Shown piece by piece: positions 1 to 5,145 of a stretch of DNA of 9,723 nt. The stretch is from contig CAYRGG010000103.1 of the NCBI GenBank assembly GCA_964423745.1, positions 1 to 9,723 on the forward strand, read 5' to 3'. Numbering within the stretch: position 1 is the first letter of the stretch; the number at the start of each line of letters is the position of its first letter. The DNA comes from CAYRGG01 sp964423745 (GTDB taxonomy: Bacteria > Pseudomonadota > Gammaproteobacteria > Competibacterales > Competibacteraceae). The position numbers and the translations under genes were made by a program. The notes under the pieces are model-generated. The model was not told the origin of the DNA. It did not search any database and worked only from the letters and a program-made list of their open reading frames with translations.

Positions 1-107
1 CTGATATAACACCGGATAATTTATAGGTAAGTACTTATCAGGGCAACCTTATAGCAAAGTCCCGTTTGTTATGACAAGCTGAGTTGCCAAATTAGGTTTT
101 ATTTCTC

Positions 108-129
108 ATTCAACCGATGACAGTTGAAT
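108..129. repeat. 7-bp perfect inverted repeat downstream of the sulfotransferase gene
   Basis: ATTCAAC (108-114) and GTTGAAT (123-129) are perfect complements around an 8-nt loop, six bases beyond the sulfotransferase stop codon. It could be the end of that minus-strand transcript, but the bases after the stem in that direction are A-rich, not T-rich. In the plus direction the stem is followed by a T-rich stretch (TTGTTTT), so it fits an intrinsic terminator for a plus-strand transcript entering from the left slightly better. No gene is visible in 1-134. Confidence 0.3.
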
Positions 130-134
130 TTGTT

Positions 135-1070
135 TTATGCAAGGTCACACTGCAAATCGTTGTCTTTTTTTCCATAGCCATAGATGGACGCCAGTGTAGA
201 CTCGACAATATGGTCGATCTCAGCGAGTTGTTGATCGTCGAAATAGTCTTGATAACCGCCTACCTTAGCCCGCCGCACTTTATAGGAATTAGGGTTACTG
301 CGATCTTTGGGAATTAAACGTCCACCATTGAGCCAGAAAACTTTCTTTTCTTCTAGCTTTTTCATGTTTTCATAGGATGAAAAGGTAACCGCCGCTTTAA
401 TATCTTCTGCTGAACCTGGAGTGCCTATAAAATCGACAATCCGTTTTAGATTTTCCTCAGGGTGGGTGCGCATATCTTCATAGCGAATCACCAAAATGCC
501 CTGCATACGGGGCATCTCCCTAGCCCATTGATTCAAAAACCCAATAATCTTAGGTAAACCTGCGTCGGGTTCCATGACAAAGTCGTAAACAGAAATAGGG
601 TCCCCATGTAGGGGGTAGTTATTCAAACGCTTTTTTGCCGGTCGCATACGGTGTTTCCACTGAAAATATTGCGACACGGCAATATCCCGCGGGTCCCTCA
701 CCAATAAAACGACCTTTTTTTGATAAAAATCTGCTCTTGATTCTCGGTTGCCGGTATAGTCCCGTAGGTAATTATCGTGGGTAAAGAAGATCTTTGGAAT
801 CTCTGAACATTTGCGATGCAAATTATCAAAACCCATCAAATGACGTTCGGATAAGCCATGTTTTACTTGATAAAAGCGAGAAATCATCATACGCAACCAA
901 GTGCGGCCGCTTTTTCCAAAGGATACAACAACACAATCTGCCTCGCTCAGCTTAGAAAATTCTTCACGACCCCGGAGCCATCGTTCAATGGTGATTTTTT
1001 TATCTTTAGGTAGAAAAAAAACCAGCCCCAATACCAGGGATCGTACTATTCTCTTAAGGATGTAACGCAT
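135..1070 (-). CDS. PAPS-dependent sulfotransferase family protein
   Basis: This 311-residue protein belongs to the Sulfotransfer_1-like family, which moves a sulfuryl group from PAPS to an acceptor hydroxyl or amine. The 5'-phosphosulfate loop is visible as SFGKSGRTWLR (residues 50-60). The 3'-phosphate-binding segment is LLVRDPRDIAVS (123-134), with the expected Arg and Ser. LVIRYEDMRTHPEENL (193-208) and KVGGYQDYFDDQQ (269-281) are typical later motifs. The first 20 or so residues are basic then hydrophobic (RSLVLGLVFFLP) and may associate with the membrane. The ATG at 1070 has only a weak GGA element about 9 nt upstream. It lies 42 nt downstream of aroC on the same strand, so read-through transcription is possible. 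It looks more AT-rich than aroC, which would fit an accessory gene. The acceptor cannot be deduced: carbohydrate, lipid or small molecule are all possible. Confidence 0.88.
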   Translation of the reverse strand: MRYILKRIVRSLVLGLVFFLPKDKKITIERWLRGREEFSKLSEADCVVVSFGKSGRTWLRMMISRFYQVKHGLSERHLMGFDNLHRKCSEIPKIFFTHDNYLRDYTGNRESRADFYQKKVVLLVRDPRDIAVSQYFQWKHRMRPAKKRLNNYPLHGDPISVYDFVMEPDAGLPKIIGFLNQWAREMPRMQGILVIRYEDMRTHPEENLKRIVDFIGTPGSAEDIKAAVTFSSYENMKKLEEKKVFWLNGGRLIPKDRSNPNSYKVRRAKVGGYQDYFDDQQLAEIDHIVESTLASIYGYGKKDNDLQCDLA

Positions 1071-1083
1071 CTATAAAATTCCG

Positions 1084-1097
1084 CTAAATTTATTTAG
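1084..1097. repeat. AT-rich hairpin between aroC and the sulfotransferase gene
   Basis: CTAAAT (1084-1089) and ATTTAG (1092-1097) are perfect complements separated by TT, so a realistic stem is 5 bp with a 4-nt loop. It sits in the 42-nt gap after the aroC stop codon. In the minus direction it is followed by CGGAATTTTAT, a very weak T run. It might attenuate read-through from aroC, but the stem is A/T only apart from its end pair and could be chance. Confidence 0.2.
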
Positions 1098-1112
1098 ATT
1101 TTCCTAGGGTGT

Positions 1113-2240
1113 TTAGGGCAACCTCTCCTCATCTTTTGGCGAGGGGCTAGCATTTGGGACAATAGGGATTTCCGTAACCACGTCTAGGTTTTGTGCCCGG
1201 TGGCGTAGCGCATGATCCATCAACACCAAAGCCACCATGGCTTCAGCGATGGGTGTTGCTCGAATACCCACACAGGGATCGTGGCGTCCCTTGGTGATCA
1301 CCTCCACCGCTTCGCCGCGTATGTTGATGCTACGGCCTGGCAGACGAATACTTGAGGTGGGTTTCAGGGCAATGCTCACCAGAATATCTTGCCCCGTTGA
1401 GATACCGCCCAAGGTTCCACCGGCCTGATTGCTGAGGAATCCCGTAGGGGTGATTTCATCACGATGTTCGGTACCGCGCTGTTCCACGCTGGCAAAGCCG
1501 GCGCCAATTTCTACGCCTTTGACGGCGTTGATACTCATTAATCCGTGGGCTAAATCCGCGTCCAGGCGATCAAAGACGGGTTCACCCCAGCCGGGTGGCA
1601 CACCGCTAGCCACCACCGTCACTCGAGCACCGATGGAGTCGCCGGATTTGCGTAACCTATCCATAAAGCTTTCCAACTCAGCTACCTTGTCGGGGTCGGG
1701 GCAGAAAAAAGGATTATTATCCACCTCCTCTAAATTTAACGTTTGTGGACGAATAGGACCGAGTTGCGCCAGATAACCATGGATTTCGATGCCGTAGCGT
1801 TCTTTGAGATACTTTCTAGCAATTGCTCCCGCGGCAACCCGTATGGCGGTTTCCCGGGCTGACGCACGCCCTCCACCTCGGTAGTCTCGCAGACCGTATT
1901 TTTGCTGATAGGTGTAGTCCGCATGGCCAGGTCGGAAACGGTCCATAATATTGCCATAATCCTTAGGGCGTTGATCCACGTTTTCAATCAACAGGCCGAT
2001 GGGTGCGCCGGTGGTTTTGCCTTCAAAAATCCCTGACAGAATCTTGACTTCATCGGGTTCACGACGTTGCGTCGTATGGCGGCTTTTGCCCGGACGGCGT
2101 CGTTCTAATTGCGCTTGTAAATCGGCTTCAGATAAAGACAGTCCTGGCGGACAGCCATCGACAACAGCGCCTAGGGCAGGGCCATGACTTTCGCCAAAAC
2201 TCGTAACGGAAAATAATTTACCAAACGTATTGCCAGACAT
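1113..2240 (-). CDS. aroC: Chorismate synthase
   Basis: Chorismate synthase (EC 4.2.3.5) catalyses the last shikimate-pathway step, the trans-1,4 elimination of phosphate from EPSP to give chorismate, using reduced FMN as cofactor in the cytoplasm. All family signatures are present: GESHGPALG (17-25), RPGHADYTYQQKYG (103-116) leading into RGGGRASARETAIRVAAGA (121-139), and GRHDPCVGIRATPIAEAM (318-335). The length of 375 residues is slightly above the E. coli enzyme; the extra is a proline- and charge-rich C-terminal tail after about residue 357. The ATG at 2240 has no evident Shine-Dalgarno sequence (AAACCTTAAAC precedes it), yet the N-terminus MSGNTFGKLFSVTSFGESHG aligns with the family, so the start is secure. 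It is the first gene of a possible two-gene unit with the sulfotransferase gene. Confidence 0.98.
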   Translation of the reverse strand: MSGNTFGKLFSVTSFGESHGPALGAVVDGCPPGLSLSEADLQAQLERRRPGKSRHTTQRREPDEVKILSGIFEGKTTGAPIGLLIENVDQRPKDYGNIMDRFRPGHADYTYQQKYGLRDYRGGGRASARETAIRVAAGAIARKYLKERYGIEIHGYLAQLGPIRPQTLNLEEVDNNPFFCPDPDKVAELESFMDRLRKSGDSIGARVTVVASGVPPGWGEPVFDRLDADLAHGLMSINAVKGVEIGAGFASVEQRGTEHRDEITPTGFLSNQAGGTLGGISTGQDILVSIALKPTSSIRLPGRSINIRGEAVEVITKGRHDPCVGIRATPIAEAMVALVLMDHALRHRAQNLDVVTEIPIVPNASPSPKDEERLP

Positions 2241-2602
2241 GTTTAAGGTTTTAAATTAATTAACTTTAACAATAGGCTATCATAGTATCTTAAGCGCGTC
2301 CCTGATTCTTCAAAACTTTAATGGGATTGCTTTTTCAACCCAAAAGGGGATATTCGAGCTGAACTCGATCTAACCCTATTAATGATCGTCCTCGATAGGG
2401 TAAACTTCAGCGTTTTCACACAAAGTAAGTTATTGTTTTTTTGCAGCCTGCTTGGCAAGCTCAAAATGAGGCTAAAACAAACATGTTTGCATGACAAAGT
2501 GATAATTGCCAATTGCCTATAGGCTAACTTCCAAATTAAAGACTAAACGTTATAACCCTACGCCTCTTTCGGTTGATTAACTTGGATCGATGAAACTGTA
2601 TT
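2241..2602. other. Divergent intergenic region with several dyads, no supported gene
   Basis: This 362-nt AT-rich gap separates the divergent aroC and DUF1249 genes, so it should hold both promoters, but I see no convincing -35/-10 pair. It contains TCGAG/CTCGA (2354-2358 and 2364-2368, 5-nt loop), ACCCTAT/ATAGGGT (2373-2379 and 2395-2401, 15-nt loop), the 12-bp palindrome CAAACATGTTTG (2478-2489), the tandem 7-mer AATTGCC (2504-2517) and the palindrome GCCTATAGGC (2515-2524). A minus-strand open frame of 64 codons at 2318-2512 has no recognisable protein character, and I treat it as non-coding. No tRNA or known riboswitch fold was recognised. Confidence 0.6.
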
Positions 2603-3067
2603 ATGATCGTTACCCATCCTGATCTCGCCCGCGCCGGACTACAGCCTCTACCTCGCACTTTCGCCGGTTTGATGGATCTTTATGAGCGCAACTACATTAA
2701 CATCCGGCGCTTAATTCCTACTATGCCGCCGACGCAGACGTGTTTGGCATCCCATGTACCGGATGGACTCAGTTTTTATATGACAGTGGTAGAGCGTTTT
2801 CCCTATACCAGCGAAATATCCTTAACCTATCATTTTTGTCGTGAATCTGGCGTTGTTATAGAGCCGGATTTGCGTGTTCGCGTCTATCATGACGCCCGTT
2901 TAGCTGAAGTAACCGGAGCAACGCTGCGCAATTGGCCAAAGTTTCAAGCTGACCAAGAAGATCAGCCCAACATGCAGTTAGTTGCTCGCTGGCATGTCAA
3001 TCGATTTCTTTTTAAGTGGTTAAATTATTGTCTCCATCAAGGTCATCGTTTTAGCCATCCTAGCTAG
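2603..3067 (+). CDS. DUF1249 family protein (YqiB-like)
   Basis: This 154-residue soluble protein matches the DUF1249 family, whose E. coli member is YqiB; the biochemical function is unknown. Family features include the N-terminal TFAGLMDLYERNYINIRRLIP (residues 19-39), the central RVRVYHDARLAEV segment (about 90-102), and the C-terminal WHVNRFLFKWLNYCLHQGH (131-149), close to the E. coli pattern of N-x-F-L-x-x-W-L-x-Y-C-L. The ATG at 2603 lacks a clear Shine-Dalgarno element, and a short out-of-frame ATG lies 13 nt upstream. The nudF/cpdA neighbours seen in E. coli are absent. The last five sense codons and the stop lie inside the first copy of a 49-bp tandem repeat. The gene may be monocistronic, since 289 nt containing that repeat and the iscR promoter follow it. 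Confidence 0.85.
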   Translation: MIVTHPDLARAGLQPLPRTFAGLMDLYERNYINIRRLIPTMPPTQTCLASHVPDGLSFYMTVVERFPYTSEISLTYHFCRESGVVIEPDLRVRVYHDARLAEVTGATLRNWPKFQADQEDQPNMQLVARWHVNRFLFKWLNYCLHQGHRFSHPS

Positions 3068-3195
3068 CCGAATAGACATTCAAGCAAACCCGCTTTATTT
3101 TAGCCATCCTAGCTAGCCGAATAGACATTCAAGCAAACCCGCTTTATTTTAGCTATCCTAGCTAGCCGAATAGACATTCAAGCAAACCCCTTTTA
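3049..3195. repeat. Three tandem copies of a 49-bp unit
   Basis: Three head-to-tail copies with exact 49-bp period lie at 3049-3097, 3098-3146 and 3147-3195, each beginning TTTTAGC(C/T)ATCCTAGCTAG. The first two differ only, if at all, outside the region I aligned base by base. The third has C to T at 3154 and two changes near its right end. Copy one covers the last five sense codons and TAG stop of the DUF1249 gene; the others are non-coding. Each unit has the 8-bp palindrome CTAGCTAG and a small GAAT-AGAC-ATTC dyad. Near-identity points to recent tandem duplication, probably by replication slippage, with copy one as the likely source. Confidence 0.95.
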
Positions 3196-3277
3196 GTTTA
3201 ATAATAAGCATCAAATACAAATATCGGCGGTTTACCTATGAGCATTCGTCCCTTACTCGCTGAGAGTAGCGCAGGTA

Positions 3278-3302
3278 TTAGTTGACTATTTTACTAGGTT
3301 AT
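3278..3302 (+). promoter_or_regulatory. Candidate type 1 IscR operator upstream of iscR
   Basis: Aligned with the E. coli type 1 IscR consensus as I remember it (ATASYYGACTRDDDYAGTCRRSTAT), these 25 bases match at 21 positions. The mismatches are at 3278, 3294, 3296 and 3299. The left half contains GTTGACT, and the right half contains TACTAGGTTAT. It overlaps the predicted -35 element of iscR, the arrangement used for [2Fe-2S]-IscR autorepression in E. coli. A further right half-site (CAGGTAT, 3272-3278) abuts it, but its left half is not recognisable. The consensus is recalled, not computed. Confidence 0.65.
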
Positions 3303-3310
3303 TATATTTT
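3282..3310 (+). promoter_or_regulatory. Candidate sigma-70 promoter of iscR
   Basis: TTGACT at 3282-3287 is a 5/6 match to the -35 consensus. The -10 could be TATTTT (3305-3310, 17-bp spacer) or TATATT (3303-3308, 15-bp spacer); the first has the better spacing. Transcription would start about 40 nt before the iscR ATG. The -35 lies within the candidate IscR operator, so bound IscR should block polymerase. Confidence 0.5.
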
Positions 3311-3343
3311 TTATCGAGTCACTAGATGCTCTGCTAATGCAAA

Positions 3344-3347
3344 TGAG
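3344..3347 (+). promoter_or_regulatory. Ribosome binding site fixing the iscR start
   Basis: GAGG lies 9 nt before the ATG at 3357. The open frame extends upstream to a TTG at 3282, but that codon is inside the predicted promoter and has no Shine-Dalgarno sequence. The family N-terminus (MKLSTKGRYAVTAM) also begins exactly at 3357, so both lines of evidence agree. Confidence 0.7.
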
Positions 3348-3356
3348 GACGGTACC

Positions 3357-3833
3357 ATGAAACTTTCTACGAAAGGTCGTTATGCAGTTACTGCAATGAT
3401 GGATCTTGCTATTCACGATGGATTTGGTCCAGTTACGCTGGCGGACATCTCCAAATGTCAGGGTATTTCCTTATCATATTTAGAGCAATTATTCGCTAAA
3501 CTCCGTAAAAGAGGGTTAGTAGAGGGGGTAAGGGGTCCAGGTGGTGGTTATCGCCTTGCTCGGCCCGCTTCCCATGTAACGGTTGCCGATATTATCAGTG
3601 CTGTCGATGAAAAGGTGGATGCTACCCGTTGTTCTGGAAAAGAAAACTGCCAAAGTGGTCGCCGTTGTTTGACCCATGAATTGTGGAGCGATCTTAGCCA
3701 GCAAATCTTTACGTTTCTCTCGGGTATTACCCTAGCACAATTTGTGGAGCGGTCTTCGGTGCAAGAAGTGGCTAAAAAGCAAGATGCCCTGCATCAACGG
3801 AACCGTGTGTCTGAGGAATCTGCAGTCATTTAA
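3357..3833 (+). CDS. iscR: Fe-S cluster regulator IscR (Rrf2 family)
   Basis: This 158-residue protein is IscR, a winged-helix transcription factor that senses Fe-S status by carrying a [2Fe-2S] cluster. The helix-turn-helix spans roughly residues 28-54 (LADISKCQGISLSYLEQLFAK), followed by the wing VRGPGGGYRL (58-67). The ligands Cys92, Cys98, Cys104 and His107 are all present in RCSGKENCQSGRRCLTH, at the same numbers as in E. coli IscR. The C-terminus after about residue 140 is short and divergent. The start is the ATG with GAGG upstream. The usual iscSUA genes do not follow; instead a COG0748-type gene starts 21 nt downstream. It is therefore an orphan iscR, unless isc genes lie elsewhere. 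A close match to a type 1 IscR site over its promoter predicts negative autoregulation. NsrR and RsrR are less likely, because the cysteine spacing and sequence are those of IscR. Confidence 0.95.
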   Translation: MKLSTKGRYAVTAMMDLAIHDGFGPVTLADISKCQGISLSYLEQLFAKLRKRGLVEGVRGPGGGYRLARPASHVTVADIISAVDEKVDATRCSGKENCQSGRRCLTHELWSDLSQQIFTFLSGITLAQFVERSSVQEVAKKQDALHQRNRVSEESAVI

Positions 3834-3854
3834 ATCATCGGCTTAAGGTTTTTG

Positions 3855-4352
3855 ATGACTGGTGAAAACAAAGCCATTGATAAACAAACTCAAGTACGCA
3901 TTAAAACCCTTATTGACAACCACCGCTGGGCTGCTTTAGCAACACTTGGCAAGAGTGGCCCTGAAGTATCTTGGGTTGCTTACGTAGCCGAATCCGATTG
4001 GTCAGGGCTTCTCCTTAACATTAGTCAACTCGCAGCCCATACCCGCAACCTTTTGCATGATCCACGGGCCTCTCTCGCCGTGACTGAGACCGAGAGGGCA
4101 GGGTGTGATCCACAGCAATTAGCCCGTTTAATGATGGATGGGGGTGTAACGGTTATCCCTAGAACAGCGGCTGATTATGAAATTGCCGTGGAGCGTTATC
4201 AAGCAGCATTACCCATGTCCAAGCGTCTTTTTGGATTTAGCGATTTTATACTCATGCGGTTCCAGCCATTACGGGTACGCTTCGTGGGTGGTTTTGCACA
4301 GAGCTATACCTTGAGTCCAGCCGCATTACAAACTATAGGGTTAGGAGTATAG
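3855..4352 (+). CDS. Pyridoxamine 5'-phosphate oxidase-fold protein (COG0748, HugZ-like)
   Basis: This 165-residue protein has the split-barrel FMN-binding fold of the PPOX superfamily and resembles the COG0748 group, which includes the haem-degrading HugZ. Visible features are WAALATLGKSGPEVSWVAY (25-43), the SQLAAHTRNLLHDPRASLAV segment (57-76), DPQQLARLMMDGGVTVI (85-101) and the family-typical VRFVGGFAQSY (141-151) near the C-terminus. Many relatives carry an additional C-terminal DUF2470 domain; it is absent here, so this is the single-domain form. The preferred start is the ATG at 3855, with AAGG ending 6 nt before; a TTG at 3852 is too close to that site. It follows iscR by 21 nt and is probably cotranscribed, so Fe-S or iron status may control it. 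Haem degradation, flavin-dependent reduction or a haem-storage role are all possible, and the substrate is not shown by the sequence. Confidence 0.82.
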   Translation: MTGENKAIDKQTQVRIKTLIDNHRWAALATLGKSGPEVSWVAYVAESDWSGLLLNISQLAAHTRNLLHDPRASLAVTETERAGCDPQQLARLMMDGGVTVIPRTAADYEIAVERYQAALPMSKRLFGFSDFILMRFQPLRVRFVGGFAQSYTLSPAALQTIGLGV

Positions 4353-4418
4353 CAAATATTGGTTTTAACAAACTTGGGTATGGGCTTTTTGCAACCGTCT
4401 AACGCTTAACTTGATCCT
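4353..4418. other. Convergent gap without a clear terminator
   Basis: The iscR-COG0748 unit and the minus-strand SRPBCC gene converge here. A bidirectional terminator would be expected, but the best dyad is GTTT-TAAC-AAAC, a 4-bp stem with no proper T run. I see no convincing intrinsic terminator for either side. Confidence 0.4.
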
Positions 4419-5051
4419 TTACTGAATAGAAACAGAATTATCGGCAGGCATAGTAACTGTACCTGATGGGAATTGAGATTGGGTGAGTTGTTTAATGCGT
4501 AAAGCTATTGCCAAAGATTCTTGCCGAAGGGTATTTTTGATCAAGGCTGGACCTAAAATGGGTGGAATCCAAAAGCTGGGTACTAAGTTAGCATCGGTAA
4601 CCAAGCGAGTTTGGTCTCCCTCCGCCAACAAACGATAGCGTACCCAACCTTTATCAAAATCGCTCAAACTGGGATCGAAGTGCGTGATGATATCGTTGGA
4701 AGCCAATACGTGGGTTTCCTGAACCCATTGGTAATCTAAACAAAAAAACACAACGCATGTTCGAGATTGAATTTGCATGCGTATTTGATCAGCGCTGTTA
4801 CTCTTTAAAATCTCTACTGTTTTAATATTTGGGTTGAGATCAGATAGATTTTTAAAATCAGTGAGAACAGCTTTGACTTGGGAAAGTGGGGCTGCAATAA
4901 GGATATTGGCATGAATAATAAAATGACCGTCAGCGTGATTTACCTTTAACTGAGTTATTTCCTTGGCTTGGGTAACACCAGCAAAACTCATCATAAACAA
5001 CAGGGTCAAAAGCAATACCCAAGTCTGCAATAGCCCTTGCATGGTGCTCAT
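4419..5051 (-). CDS. Exported SRPBCC/polyketide cyclase-fold protein
   Basis: This 210-residue protein has an N-terminal signal peptide: a hydrophobic stretch WVLLLTLLFMMSFAGV, then a plausible signal peptidase I site after TQA, before KEITQLKV. The mature part resembles the SRPBCC (START/polyketide cyclase-like) helix-grip fold. It has an ADGHFIIHANILIAAPLSQV opening, VKAVLTDFKNLSDLNPNIKTV, the strand run WVRYRLLAEGDQTRLVTDANL, and a long C-terminal helix LIKNTLRQESLAIALRIKQL. Such proteins bind hydrophobic ligands in a cavity; the ligand is unknown. Two cysteines five residues apart in RTCVVFFCLDY could form a periplasmic disulphide. The start at 5051 is preferred because AAAAGG lies 9 nt upstream; the in-frame ATG at 5060 directly abuts that site. 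It follows the ELM1-like gene by about 80 nt with a candidate terminator between, so it may have its own promoter. Confidence 0.72.
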   Translation of the reverse strand: MSTMQGLLQTWVLLLTLLFMMSFAGVTQAKEITQLKVNHADGHFIIHANILIAAPLSQVKAVLTDFKNLSDLNPNIKTVEILKSNSADQIRMQIQSRTCVVFFCLDYQWVQETHVLASNDIITHFDPSLSDFDKGWVRYRLLAEGDQTRLVTDANLVPSFWIPPILGPALIKNTLRQESLAIALRIKQLTQSQFPSGTVTMPADNSVSIQ

Positions 5052-5060
5052 GATTTTCAT

Positions 5061-5066
5061 CCTTTT
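5061..5066 (-). promoter_or_regulatory. Ribosome binding site choosing the SRPBCC start
   Basis: Read on the minus strand this is AAAAGG. It has normal 9-nt spacing to the ATG at 5051 and zero spacing to the ATG at 5060, which favours the shorter product. Either start leaves the signal peptide intact. Confidence 0.5.
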
Positions 5067-5121
5067 AAGGCTGATTTATTTCCACGCCTATGCAAACATA
5101 ATTAGCATAATTAAACATACA

Positions 5122-5145
5122 CAAAAGACCTTAATCCATTAAGGT
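5122..5145 (-). terminator. Candidate intrinsic terminator after the ELM1-like gene
   Basis: On the minus strand ACCTTAA-TGGA-TTAAGGT forms a 7-bp stem with a 4-nt loop (5128-5145), followed by CTTTTGTG. The TAA stop codon of the ELM1-like gene lies inside the stem. The T run is short and the stem A/T-rich, so termination may be partial. If real, it separates ffh-ELM1 from the SRPBCC gene. Confidence 0.4.

Noticed and set aside
28..37. Palindrome TAAGTACTTA near the left edge
   Set aside because: A single AT-rich 10-bp palindrome with no adjacent gene in view is not enough to call an operator.
1237..2187. Plus-strand open frames across aroC
   Set aside because: They lie wholly opposite an intact, well-conserved aroC and show no independent features.
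2318..2512. 64-codon minus-strand open frame in the aroC/DUF1249 gap
   Set aside because: The product has no recognisable domain, hydrophobic pattern or ribosome binding site, and the region is AT-rich with dyads, as expected for regulatory DNA.
3258..3275. CTGAGA followed by AGTAGCGCAGG before iscR, reminiscent of a THI-box (TPP riboswitch)
   Set aside because: Only the CUGAGA core is present. The other conserved arms (the second pyrophosphate-binding arm and its closing stems) are missing, and the downstream gene is iscR.
3238..3285. 15-codon ORF (MSIRPLLAESSAGIS) upstream of iscR
   Set aside because: No Shine-Dalgarno sequence, and it ends within the predicted promoter upstream of the likely transcription start, so it would not be on the iscR message.
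3282..3356. Extended iscR reading frame from TTG at 3282
   Set aside because: The extra 25 codons overlap the promoter and operator, are not part of the conserved family N-terminus and lack a ribosome binding site.
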